Shown here piece after piece: positions 25,265 through 33,025 of a stretch of DNA of 64,000 bases (the first letter of the stretch is position 1; every line of letters begins with the position of its first letter). The stretch lies in contig DATMYA010000023.1 in the NCBI GenBank assembly GCA_035561135.1, positions 1-64,000 on the forward strand. The letters run 5' to 3'. The position numbers and the translations under genes are program-made. The stretch comes from Clostridia bacterium (GTDB lineage: Bacteria > Acidobacteriota > Terriglobia > Terriglobales > Acidobacteriaceae). The notes under the pieces are model-generated. The model saw only the letters and a program-made list of their open reading frames with translations. It was not told the origin of the DNA and ran no database searches.

Positions 25265-27163
25265 TCATCGCGGCACAGGTTGAGGCGTGCTGCTAGTCGG
25301 AGGCGTTGAGGTTCCACTCGGAGCCGGTTGTACCGGCTGCCCGGGTTGCGGCTGAATCGACGGTTGAGCGGATTGCGGCGGCGTGGTCGGTGAAGCCATC
25401 GCCCCCGCCCCCGTTGCGCCTGCACCGGGCGTTCCGGTCATGCCGGTTGCAGCGCCTACTGCTCCACCCGAAGTGCCACCGGCTCCCGTGGCAGGCACCT
25501 GCCCCGTGCCGCGAGATGCAATCGCTTCGCCAGAGACGACCAGTTCGACACGGCGATTCATTTGCCGGCCTGTTGGCGTCGCGTTGCTTGCCACCGGTTC
25601 CGCCTTGCCAAAGCCACGGGCAGTCACGTTGTTGAGATTTACACCCTGGCTGATCAGGTAATCGCGCACCGTCGCCGCACGACGCTCGGAGAGCGTGAGG
25701 TTGTAGCTGTCGCTACCCACGCTGTCCGTATGACCTTCGATCTGCAGCCTTAGATCGGGATAAGCCAGGATGATCCCTGCAACTCTCGCCAGGCGTTCAC
25801 GAGCACCGGGACGCAACGTCGCTTTACCTGTATCGAACAGCACGTCGGACATTTGGACGATGAGTCCACGGGCGGAGTCCTTCGTCTGTAACACGTCGTT
25901 TAACTGTTTAAGCAGGCGAGCGCGCAACTGCTCGCGCTGTTGTTCCGCTTGCTGTGCCGTCAGCCGCGCCTGTTCCACCTGTCCCTGTAACTGCTGCTGT
26001 TGTTGCAGCGCTTCCTGGCGAGCCTGCTCAGCGGCTGCCCGCTCCTGTGCAGCACGCTGCGCCGCCTGCTCCGCCTCCATCCGCGCCTGCTCGGCTGCGA
26101 GACGTTCCTGCTCGGCCTGTGCGCGACCTTGCGCTTCGGTGGCGGCCTGCTGCTGAGCTTGTGTTGCCACTGCTGCGCTAGTTTCGGCCTGCTGCCGCGC
26201 CGCTTGCTCCTGCTCCTGCAAACGACGCCGCTCAGCGGCAACGCGCTCCTCCTCGCGACGCCGAATTGTCAGCACGCGAGCATCTTCTGCCTGCTGAGTC
26301 GCGCCGCGCGCCACGGTGCCGATCGCGGAACGGCTCTGCTTTCGGCTCAGATAATCCTCACCCTTGGCGAGAAACTCCTCAGCCTTGCGCAGTGCGTCGG
26401 GAGCATAGCGTTCCGCACCCTGAGCCTTCGCGATTGCCACAGCATTCCGCGCCTCCAGCAATTCGAGCGGGACTTTCTTCGGATCCGCGCTTGTTGCCGG
26501 CAATTGTGCAGGAGTCAGGTCCACCGTATATTGCCCGCGCTCCAGCAATTCAAAACGCGCGTCAATCGGCTGTTCCCAACCCTTTGTGTCCCCCCGAACA
26601 ATGTTCTCCGCTACAACCATGTTGCTGGGCCGGGTTACCGCGAAGTACGGCTCGGCGGTGATGATGAGGCCGAACGCTTGCAGGTCGGTGGTCACGCGCG
26701 TATCAACCTTGCCGTCGTCGTTCGGCAGCACTTCGCCCAGGTTGACGGCCCGTCCCTCAGGCGTGATCGCCCACAACACATACGTCAGGTACTCGGGGCC
26801 GAACATCTTGGCTGAACGCAACTTTTCCAGCGTGGCATTGATCTCAAGGCGGCCCGCCTTACTGTCGACCTTCGCCTGGCCGATTGCGGCGGGCATCAAG
26901 TCGGTGCCGTGGATATCGACCTTCGTTGAGCCTGCACGGTGGCGATAATTAACCGCCTTCGTCGTCCGCGCAACGACGTTGACGCGGTACGTCGGCGTTT
27001 GAGCCATGGGCTCAACTTGCGTGTCCTGTTGCGAGCCGGTGATACTCTGCGTCGAAGTAGTGCCCGGACTCTGTGTGGAATTCGAATTGTCGCTGCTTTG
27101 AGCCGACGCGCCTACAATGACGGCTGAGCAGAGCAGTGCTGCTAATACGACCTTGTGCGACAT
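25265..27163 (-). CDS. OmpA-family peptidoglycan-associated protein with coiled coil
   Basis: 632 residues from the ATG at 27163, which gives a clean signal peptide (MSHKVVLAALLCSAVIVGASAQ); a longer frame up to 27229 is unlikely. Residues ~50-300 are a beta-rich domain of unknown family, ~300-430 a Gln/Ala/Glu coiled coil (QAAQRAAQERAAAEQARQEA), then the OmpA C-terminal domain with DVLFDTGKATLRPGARERLAR, EGHTDSVGSDSYNLTLSERRA and the peptidoglycan-binding end QMNRRVELVV. A Gly/Ala/Pro-rich tail of about 75 residues follows. It probably tethers the envelope to the cell wall. Confidence 0.88.
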   Translation of the reverse strand: MSHKVVLAALLCSAVIVGASAQSSDNSNSTQSPGTTSTQSITGSQQDTQVEPMAQTPTYRVNVVARTTKAVNYRHRAGSTKVDIHGTDLMPAAIGQAKVDSKAGRLEINATLEKLRSAKMFGPEYLTYVLWAITPEGRAVNLGEVLPNDDGKVDTRVTTDLQAFGLIITAEPYFAVTRPSNMVVAENIVRGDTKGWEQPIDARFELLERGQYTVDLTPAQLPATSADPKKVPLELLEARNAVAIAKAQGAERYAPDALRKAEEFLAKGEDYLSRKQSRSAIGTVARGATQQAEDARVLTIRRREEERVAAERRRLQEQEQAARQQAETSAAVATQAQQQAATEAQGRAQAEQERLAAEQARMEAEQAAQRAAQERAAAEQARQEALQQQQQLQGQVEQARLTAQQAEQQREQLRARLLKQLNDVLQTKDSARGLIVQMSDVLFDTGKATLRPGARERLARVAGIILAYPDLRLQIEGHTDSVGSDSYNLTLSERRAATVRDYLISQGVNLNNVTARGFGKAEPVASNATPTGRQMNRRVELVVSGEAIASRGTGQVPATGAGGTSGGAVGAATGMTGTPGAGATGAGAMASPTTPPQSAQPSIQPQPGQPVQPAPSGTSTPPTSSTPQPVPR

Positions 27164-27422
27164 GGCGTCACCATTGGACGAACATACAAAACTGTTGATT
27201 TGAAGGGCGCACCTAACAAGATGTCGCAAAACGCAGTGATGGTTGTTCCACTTTGAGCGGTGCTACGGCGATTCCCGAAGGATTGCGCAGCACGGAACGG
27301 AGCCGTTGAGCGGCTCTCATTGCTGGCCTGTCTGGCCTGTGTGGAAGTGTGTTCCAGAACTGCGCCCGGAAATTAGTCCGAGGCTCTTGCTACTACACTC
27401 GAGGTTTACTGCGCTCCGCGCT

Positions 27423-28025
27423 CTACTTCAGATATTGCAGCAATTCCTTGAAAGCTGGCGTGCCGCTCTGGCGCAGAAGCTCATACATCATCATCTCTGT
27501 CGAGGAGATCACGGCACCAGCATCGCGCATCCGATCGAGCCCGACCTTCCAGTTCCATTCCGCTCTCGAGCCGACAGCGTCAGAGGCCACGTGCACCAAG
27601 TAGCCATGTTCGAGCGCGCCCAGTGCTGTCTGCATTACACAGATGTGAGTCTCCATCCCGCAGAGAAGCATAGTCGTGCGATTTCCGGGCAGCGTCTTTA
27701 CCGCCGAGCAGAACGTGTCTTTGCCGAAGCAACTGAACTCAACCTTGTCGATGGGCTGTACGCCGGGCAGCAGGGAGGCAATCTCCGGAACCGTGTCGCC
27801 CAGTCCCTTCGCATACTGAGTGGTCACCAGCACCGGCAACTTCAGGATGTTGGCGAGCCGGACCAGCAGTTGCGAGTTGCGCACCAGCGATTCCTTGTTG
27901 AAGATGGGCGGCAGAAGTTTCTGCTGAATGTCGACCACGACGAGAGCGCACTCCTCAGCGGCGAGCGGTCTGCGAGCTATCTCTGCGCCGCTCGACGTAT
28001 TGATCCTGCCCAGTGTCGTCACCAT
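27423..28025 (-). CDS. Isochorismatase-like cysteine hydrolase
   Basis: 200 residues. The catalytic triad of the family is visible: Asp in VVVDIQQKL (~32), Lys in PIDKVEFSCFGK (~93), and Cys in GMETHICVMQ (~128). The order D-K-C and the C-terminal SSTEMMMYELL fit the YcaC/isochorismatase-like group. Members hydrolyse small amides or carbamates; the substrate cannot be told. Single gene, no close partner. Confidence 0.88.
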   Translation of the reverse strand: MVTTLGRINTSSGAEIARRPLAAEECALVVVDIQQKLLPPIFNKESLVRNSQLLVRLANILKLPVLVTTQYAKGLGDTVPEIASLLPGVQPIDKVEFSCFGKDTFCSAVKTLPGNRTTMLLCGMETHICVMQTALGALEHGYLVHVASDAVGSRAEWNWKVGLDRMRDAGAVISSTEMMMYELLRQSGTPAFKELLQYLK

Positions 28026-28275
28026 CTCATCTCCTCCGCTGCATTTCGAATTATTGTATCAGCGCGAAATCACGCTTTTGTGTGATGAATGCGTGCCGCT
28101 GGCTGCAACTGCTCAATTTTCGCCAGTGTTCATGCATCTGAAGCTTCGCTCATAGTGCGCCGGGTCCGCACGTGATACACGGGTTGACGCATTCTCGATC
28201 TGCAAATAGAATCAGACAGTCGCGGAAAGCTGTGCTGCACGCCGTGACCCACAACCTGACGCAGCGCACACGTGC

Positions 28276-28349
28276 TGCCCCCTCGTTCAACGGTAGGACA
28301 GCAGATTCTGGATCTGCTTATCGGGGTTCGAATCCCTGGGGGGCAGCCA
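28276..28349 (+). tRNA. tRNA-Gln (anticodon CTG)
   Basis: 74 nt with an encoded CCA. Acceptor TGCCCCC (28276-28282) pairs with GGGGGCA; D-stem GTTC/GGAC; anticodon stem GCAGA/TCTGC with loop TTCTGGA, so anticodon CTG; T-arm CGGGG-TTCGAAT-CCCTG. All four stems are intact. Its last 22 or so bases recur at 30448-30471. Confidence 0.95.
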
Positions 28350-28354
28350 AAATT
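28330..28354 (+). repeat. Candidate attL-like site in the tRNA-Gln 3' end
   Basis: GAATCCCT, six G, then CAGCCAAAATT. The partner copy at 30448-30471 differs only by one G in the run. tRNA 3' ends are the preferred targets of tyrosine integrases. Confidence 0.5.
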
Positions 28355-28416
28355 TTTGCCTTCGGTTTTCTCTCACTTCAACCTAAAATTCGTGCGCCCG
28401 AAATTGACCGTAGTTT

Positions 28417-28460
28417 CGTGTCAGGCTGGCCCCACATCTGCTGCGCAGATGTGGGGCACA
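28417..28460. repeat. Palindromic repeat, copy 1
   Basis: CGTGTCAGGCTG leads into hairpin CCCCACATCTGC (28430-28441), loop TGC, GCAGATGTGGGG (28445-28456), then CACAAGGC. A second copy with the same leader lies at 29188-29232. REP-like family. Confidence 0.8.
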
Positions 28461-28526
28461 AGGCGACCGAGGCTATATGCCATTTCCAACAACCTTAGAG
28501 CAAGCCAATCGTCAGGAGGATAAGCG

Positions 28527-28922
28527 GTGCTCACGCATCTCGGTACTCCATCGTTCGCACTCACGGGAAGCGTCGGCATATACAACATCGGCTTCGGGCT
28601 CTTTCACATCCTCTTCTGGCGTCTGTTCGAGTGGCCGAGGTCAATCCGGGCGTCGGGCGCGGTTAACGCCGCGATCACGCAAACGTTGAATGTGATGCTG
28701 ACCTACTGCTTTCTGCTCTATGGCGGTTGGCTCATTTGGACGAGCGCGGCCGAAGTTATGCCACATCCGCTGCTGCTGAGTGCGGGTGGCGGTTTTTGGC
28801 TGCTCCGAACCGCGGTTCAGCCGGTGCTGTTTCAAATGCGCAGCAGGCGGTCTGTTGTCATCACAGCCGTCTTCGTCCTTGGCACTGGGCTGCATTTCGT
28901 CGCCGCCTGGTTCTCTAGGTAA
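28527..28922 (+). CDS. Small four-helix membrane protein
   Basis: 131 residues, starts with GTG at 28527 behind an excellent AGGAGGA. Four hydrophobic segments can be seen: GIYNIGFGLFHILFW, VMLTYCFLLYGGWLIW, PLLLSAGGGFWLLRTAV and VVITAVFVLGTGLHFVAAW. No charged catalytic motif. Similar short hydrophobic proteins are common and unnamed. Lies between the tRNA and its 3' repeat; converges with and overlaps the next small gene by 8 bases. Confidence 0.7.
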   Translation: MLTHLGTPSFALTGSVGIYNIGFGLFHILFWRLFEWPRSIRASGAVNAAITQTLNVMLTYCFLLYGGWLIWTSAAEVMPHPLLLSAGGGFWLLRTAVQPVLFQMRSRRSVVITAVFVLGTGLHFVAAWFSR

Positions 28923-29097
28923 CGCTTGTTGCCCTGCTGTGCGGGGATTCGGACAGCCGGGTTAAAACGTAATGAAAGACGTCTGCGGACTGTTGCGTGA
29001 TCCGGAAGAGAATGTAGCCAACGAGCAGCGTTAATACCGCAGTCACCAACTCTGAACTGTACTTCAAGAGCCACAGCCAGAAGGGTTGAGCCAACAT
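28915..29097 (-). CDS. Very small membrane protein (60 aa)
   Basis: Start ATG at 29097 with GGAGAG 7 bases ahead. Residues 5-31 give one long hydrophobic stretch (FWLWLLKYSSELVTAVLTLLVGYILF). A longer frame to 29340 exists but its N-terminal part crosses a palindromic repeat and is not protein-like. Function unknown. Confidence 0.5.
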   Translation of the reverse strand: MLAQPFWLWLLKYSSELVTAVLTLLVGYILFRITQQSADVFHYVLTRLSESPHSRATSVT

Positions 29098-29447
29098 TTC
29101 ACTCTCCGTCGCTGGTGACGCCACGGTGACGCGGATAGCGGTTTTGCGCGACTTGAACGCGACAAACCAGCACAAAGGGCGGAGCAGCGTGTCAGGCTGA
29201 ACCCACATCTGCTGCGCAGATGTGGGCACCAGGCAGCCCGATGCGCGACGGGAGGTGCTCGACCGTATCGGGATTTGGTGCGCCGGATTGAGAAGGATCG
29301 GGAATGGAAACGGCACTTTTCGGGCGCGGAACGCTTTCATATTGACTATACGGGTCGGTCAAGAGCTCGGAATCGACGATTGTCAGATTGACGATTGAGG
29401 AGTATATAACCACTCTCGAATCATGAATGCTGTATGGAGCGCGAAAG
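29098..29447. other. Intergenic region with a palindromic repeat
   Basis: 350 bases. Holds the second palindromic repeat and the promoter area of the next gene. No gene seen. Confidence 0.5.
29188..29232. repeat. Palindromic repeat, copy 2
   Basis: CGTGTCAGGCTG followed by CCCACATCTGC (29202-29212), loop TGC, GCAGATGTGGG (29216-29226). Nearly identical to copy 1 at 28417-28460. Confidence 0.8.
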
Positions 29448-29936
29448 ATGATCAGCAAGACTGCATTTCTATTCCTTCTGGCGCTGACAATTGGCTTCTG
29501 CGCTTTAATGAGATTCGACGTGCCGGTGCAGGCAGGAAACAAACAAGATACGGCGGCCAATATACTTGCCATAGAACGCGCTGCGATGGATCGGTGGATC
29601 AAAGGTGACCCTGATGGATTTCTCGATATCAGCGATCCGGACGTGCTGTATTTCGATCCAGCAGTAGCGGCGCGCATAAATGGGCTGGAGGAATTGCGCA
29701 AGTATTACGAACCCGTTCGTGGCAAAATCAAGATCGATCGTTACGAATTCATCGATCCGCGCGTGCAGATCAGTGATGACAATACGATGGCGGTGCTCAC
29801 GTTCAACTTCGTCTCGCACGGGAGTGAGGGCGATTCGCGCTGGAACACCACCGAGGTCTATCGGCTGAACAGAAACAAGCAGTGGCGAATCATCCAGACT
29901 CACTGGTCGCCGACGCAGCCGGAATTGCAGAAATAG
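29448..29936 (+). CDS. Exported NTF2/SnoaL-like (DUF4440-type) protein
   Basis: 162 residues from the ATG at 29448 (GGAGCG ahead). Signal peptide MISKTAFLFLLALTIGFCALM. The mature part has the cone-like fold pattern: ILAIERAAMDRWIKGDPDGFLDISDPDVLYFDP, NGLEELRKYYEPV, the long strand MAVLTFNFVSHG and RWNTTEVYRLNRNKQWRIIQTHWS. This is the SnoaL/DUF4440 pattern of small ligand-binding or isomerase-like domains. Exact role unknown. Confidence 0.8.
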   Translation: MISKTAFLFLLALTIGFCALMRFDVPVQAGNKQDTAANILAIERAAMDRWIKGDPDGFLDISDPDVLYFDPAVAARINGLEELRKYYEPVRGKIKIDRYEFIDPRVQISDDNTMAVLTFNFVSHGSEGDSRWNTTEVYRLNRNKQWRIIQTHWSPTQPELQK

Positions 29937-29990
29937 CGCCTTCTGTTTACCGGAAACGAGAAAGCTCCTATTCTGGCCGTCGTTGTTGGC

Positions 29991-30296
29991 TTGGTGTTGT
30001 TGCTCGTCTGTGTCTGGGTCCTGGAAAGGTGCTTCCGTTTGGTGATGGGAAGCAAGAACCGCGGCGGCTTGATGAGCCCAGCGACACTCCGGGTAATCTC
30101 CGTCTTCTTTCTCGTGCTTCCCGTTGCGGGCCTGTTAACTGGCTACTGTCGGGAAATGGGACCCGTGGGGATTTCAGGCGGTGAGCTAGTTCTTCGCGTT
30201 TGTAGGGCTCCGCAAGTTGGCGAGCAAGCGAGAATCTACGGTGTCGAACCGGATGTAACCTCTGAGAAGAACGATGGCGATAACAGACCCTCTTAA
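29991..30296 (+). CDS. Possible small two-helix membrane protein
   Basis: 101 codons, called from TTG; the frame stays open up to the stop of the preceding gene, so CTG or ATT starts are also possible and no good ribosome site is seen. Two hydrophobic segments, VLLLVCVWVL and RVISVFFLVLPVAGLLTGY, speak for coding. It may be a 5'-decayed gene inside the putative tRNA-linked island. Confidence 0.35.
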   Translation: MVLLLVCVWVLERCFRLVMGSKNRGGLMSPATLRVISVFFLVLPVAGLLTGYCREMGPVGISGGELVLRVCRAPQVGEQARIYGVEPDVTSEKNDGDNRPS

Positions 30297-30314
30297 GACC
30301 ATCTAAGTGAGAAG

Positions 30315-30471
30315 GTCCGAGTCCCTTTCTAGAACAAGCGCCTCGAATTTTCAGATCTAGAGTTCGAATCCTTTTCTATCTCTTCAGCCTACTAGGGTTC
30401 AATTCCAGTCCCGAAACTGGTATCGGAAAGGACTTGTAATGCTGCCCGAATCCCTGGGGGCAGCCAAAATT
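30315..30471 (+). repeat. Cluster of tRNA T-arm-like relics including a copy of the tRNA-Gln 3' end
   Basis: Four T-loop-like motifs follow each other: GTCCGAGTCC (30315), GTTCGAATCC (30362), GTTCAATTCC (30397) and CGAATCCC (30447). The last belongs to 30448-30471, a 24-base copy of the tRNA-Gln 3' end, preceded by GCTGCC like the tRNA 5' end. None forms a full tRNA. Reads as an array of decayed tRNA ends or attachment sites. Confidence 0.5.
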
Positions 30472-30533
30472 ACTAAGGCCAGCAAAAGTTCCAGTTCCCC
30501 TCCCGCGTTGCGCCTTTTTGATTCCACTCGCTG

Positions 30534-31544
30534 TTAAGCTCGAGTCTCTTGTTCTGCCAATTTGCGTTTGAGGTCGTCTGCGATAAGCCTGCCGTGGAAG
30601 CGCCCGTTTTCGATGAAAATCTCTCCGGTTTTCATGCCTGCAACGATGACTCCCGCCAGGTAGACGCCGGGGACGTTACTCTCAAGCGTTTCCGTATCGA
30701 CGACAGGACGGTGATCCTGTTCTGAAAACTTGATACCAACGCTGGCCAGGAATGAGAAGTCAGGATGGTATCCGGTCAGCGCGAGTACGAAATCATTCTT
30801 CAGCCGAAGCTCGCCGCCAGGCGTTTGCAGGAGCACGGAGTCCTCCACAATCTCCTTCACGGTCGTCATGAAGAAAGCCTGGATTTCGCCGTTCCTGATG
30901 CGGTTCTCGATGTCCGGCTTGATCCAGTACTTCACGTGGCTGTCGATGCCGGGTCCGCGATGAACCAAGGTCACGCGCGCACCGTGTCGCCATAACTCCA
31001 GCGCGGCGATGGCTGCAGAGTTTTTCGCGCCGACGATAGCAACGTCCATGCCGTAGTAAGGGTGCGGCTCCCTGTAATAGTGCGCGACCTTCGCGAGATC
31101 TTCGCCGGGGACATTCATGTAATTGGGCAGGTCATAGAAACCTGTTGCAAGGATGAGTTTGCGCGAGGAGTACTCGCATTCGCGTCCGAGCAGGTCAGTC
31201 GTGTGGACGCGGAAGTTGCCATCGTGACCCTTTATGGCACGCACGTTGACGTACTGCCGGATGTCGAGTGCGTAGAACTCCGACACCTTGCGGTAGTACT
31301 CCAGAGCTTCCTGGCGACTCGGCTTCTGGTTCGCGCTGGAGAACGGGATATCGCCAATTTCGAGCAGATCCGGCGTCGTGAAGAACGTCATGTTCGTGGG
31401 GTAATGATAGAGCGAATTAACCAGGCAGCCTTTGTCGATGTTGGCCACCTTGAAGCCGGCGCGTTTCGCGTCAATGGCGCAGGCAAGGCCAGTCGGGCCG
31501 GCGCCGATTACAAGTACATCAAAGTCTTCAAGCGTCATAGTCAT
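30534..31544 (-). CDS. bdr: YpdA-type bacillithiol disulfide reductase
   Basis: NADPH-dependent flavoprotein that reduces oxidised bacillithiol. 336 residues. FAD motif VLVIGAGPTGLACAIDAKRAG at ~10-30, then the YpdA-specific KGCLVNSLYHYPTNMTFFTTPDLLEIG (the single Cys replacing the CxxC of thioredoxin reductases), NADPH fold VAIVGAKNSAAIAALEL (~168) and the FAD end VYLAGVIVAGMKTGEIFIENGRFHG. Consistent with bshC at 12.6-14.2 kb. Divergent from the PepSY-TM gene. Confidence 0.9.
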   Translation of the reverse strand: MTMTLEDFDVLVIGAGPTGLACAIDAKRAGFKVANIDKGCLVNSLYHYPTNMTFFTTPDLLEIGDIPFSSANQKPSRQEALEYYRKVSEFYALDIRQYVNVRAIKGHDGNFRVHTTDLLGRECEYSSRKLILATGFYDLPNYMNVPGEDLAKVAHYYREPHPYYGMDVAIVGAKNSAAIAALELWRHGARVTLVHRGPGIDSHVKYWIKPDIENRIRNGEIQAFFMTTVKEIVEDSVLLQTPGGELRLKNDFVLALTGYHPDFSFLASVGIKFSEQDHRPVVDTETLESNVPGVYLAGVIVAGMKTGEIFIENGRFHGRLIADDLKRKLAEQETRA

Positions 31545-31645
31545 GCTGGTGGAGTCCGCTTCATTGGATGCGAGTGGCGCGCAGGAGTTTCGGAGATGCT
31601 GGGTGATTCGGTTGACAGCGGCGCGCGAGCGGAACTAGACTTTGT

Positions 31646-32143
31646 GTGTTGAAATTGAATTTCATTTTCAATTTCTCATTCTCTCGAAGTCATCCGCGAG
31701 GGCTCTTGCTTATCCGCCGCCGAATCGTTCACGTCGCCCGACGTCTCCACCTCTGGATAGGACTGATTTCCGCCCTATATTTCATGCTCATCGCGATCAC
31801 CGGCGTCGCGCTGAACCACCGTGAAGGCTTGCGACTGGAAGCCCGTTACGTTTCCCGGCACTACCTTCCTTCTACCTACCGTGCTAACGATGGCGCAGAG
31901 GTGCGTGCCGACATTGTTGCGGGCGACCTGCACTCTGGGCTCATCTTTGGGCCAGTGGGAGCTCGCATGCTCGACGTAGTTTCCCTTTTCTGGTTCGCTT
32001 CCCTGCTGAGCGGTCTCACAATTTATTTCTGCTCTCGCGGTCGATCAAGCGCCACACTGCCTCCGCCGCTGACCAAGGAAGAACAACCGCCGCAGCCTCC
32101 CCGCGAGGCGGAGATTTATTCCATCGCCGACCGCCGCAGGTAG
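31646..32143 (+). CDS. PepSY-associated TM protein (short form)
   Basis: 165 residues, GTG start. The segment HLWIGLISALYFMLIAITGVALNHREG is the hallmark first helix of PepSY-TM proteins, and a second helix lies at VVSLFWFASLLSGLTIYFC. The PepSY periplasmic domain between them is reduced to about 60 residues. The end is proline-rich. Larger relatives act with siderophore receptors or ferric reductases; here the role is open. The hydrophobic N-terminus may extend from an over-long start. Confidence 0.75.
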   Translation: MLKLNFIFNFSFSRSHPRGLLLIRRRIVHVARRLHLWIGLISALYFMLIAITGVALNHREGLRLEARYVSRHYLPSTYRANDGAEVRADIVAGDLHSGLIFGPVGARMLDVVSLFWFASLLSGLTIYFCSRGRSSATLPPPLTKEEQPPQPPREAEIYSIADRRR

Positions 32144-32176
32144 TCGATTACAGGTTTTCGTTGGTTTAGCGGGGCG

Positions 32177-32773
32177 CTATCTACGCGTAGGAATCCCGTA
32201 TTGGGAGGTGTAGCAGAGCTTGATCTCGCCGCAGGTCTTCTGCTCCGCCGAATACACTACGCAGGAGTCAAATGGACGCGAGTACAGATGCACGCTCACG
32301 GCACGCTCGTTCCACTCGCGCTCGTTGTAAACGGAGTGCACGGGGTTCTGCGGATCGACGGCGACGGGGTTAGAAGTATTCATCTCGATCTTATCGGTCG
32401 GAATGAGTTCGCACGTTTGCGATGCCAGGTCCTGGTGAACGACATGGTAGTTCTGCACCGTCAAGCGACCGATTGGAACCGACATCCAGCAGTTCTGATC
32501 TTTGTGGTTGTGAATCGAACTGCCCTGGCCCACTTCCCAACAGACCGCAATAAGGTCATACACATCGGTATGATCGATCAGGTTGCGGGTGTAGTGCCCG
32601 CGATCCCAGAACAGAAAGGGTTCGAGCGACTCTGGCGCAATCGGATTTGCTCGCAAAAACTCAAGCACTCGAGTGATGCTGGAGAATGCCGATTCCGGCA
32701 AGGCGCGCAAGTTGGTGACGAACTTCGCCGCGGTCACTAAGTCCGTATTCGTCTGCTGCCCTACTTGTGCCAT
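32177..32773 (-). CDS. cdoA: Cysteine dioxygenase (cupin)
   Basis: Oxidises cysteine to cysteine sulfinate with Fe(II). 198 residues, the bacterial CDO length. The cupin iron ligands are in SSIHNHKDQNCW (H-x-H; a Cys follows at the place of the eukaryotic Cys-Tyr crosslink region) and the third His in AVSVHLYSRPFD. Also YDLIAVCWEVGQ and the conserved CEIKLCYTS-like end. Cysteine is also the substrate for bacillithiol synthesis in this organism, so it may balance thiol pools (inference). Confidence 0.9.
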   Translation of the reverse strand: MAQVGQQTNTDLVTAAKFVTNLRALPESAFSSITRVLEFLRANPIAPESLEPFLFWDRGHYTRNLIDHTDVYDLIAVCWEVGQGSSIHNHKDQNCWMSVPIGRLTVQNYHVVHQDLASQTCELIPTDKIEMNTSNPVAVDPQNPVHSVYNEREWNERAVSVHLYSRPFDSCVVYSAEQKTCGEIKLCYTSQYGIPTRR

Positions 32774-32978
32774 CGTCTTTCTCCTTCTTAATGCTGCCAG
32801 TCCCGATCAGCTTACGTCACAGGCGTGTGTGCGCTAGAGCACGATTGTATGTCAATGCGCCCGCCATTCGATCTCTTTTCCAGAGCCGAACACCGCCTGC
32901 GCGAGGACATCGCGAACTTGGATGTTGTGGCTGCGTTCTTAACGCTACGCTGCTGGTAACGGCGCGCCGACGTTCGTC

Positions 32979-32984
32979 TATAAT
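32979..32984 (+). promoter_or_regulatory. -10 box of fumC
   Basis: Perfect TATAAT about 40 bases before the start codon; no good -35 is seen at the right distance. AGGAGA precedes the fumC ATG. Confidence 0.5.
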
Positions 32985-33025
32985 CTGAGGTTCCTACATA
33001 CCGCAATAATATTCAGGAGACAACG

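Noticed and set aside
27243..28085. 280-codon plus-strand frame
   Set aside because: Antisense to the isochorismatase-like hydrolase with intact catalytic residues.
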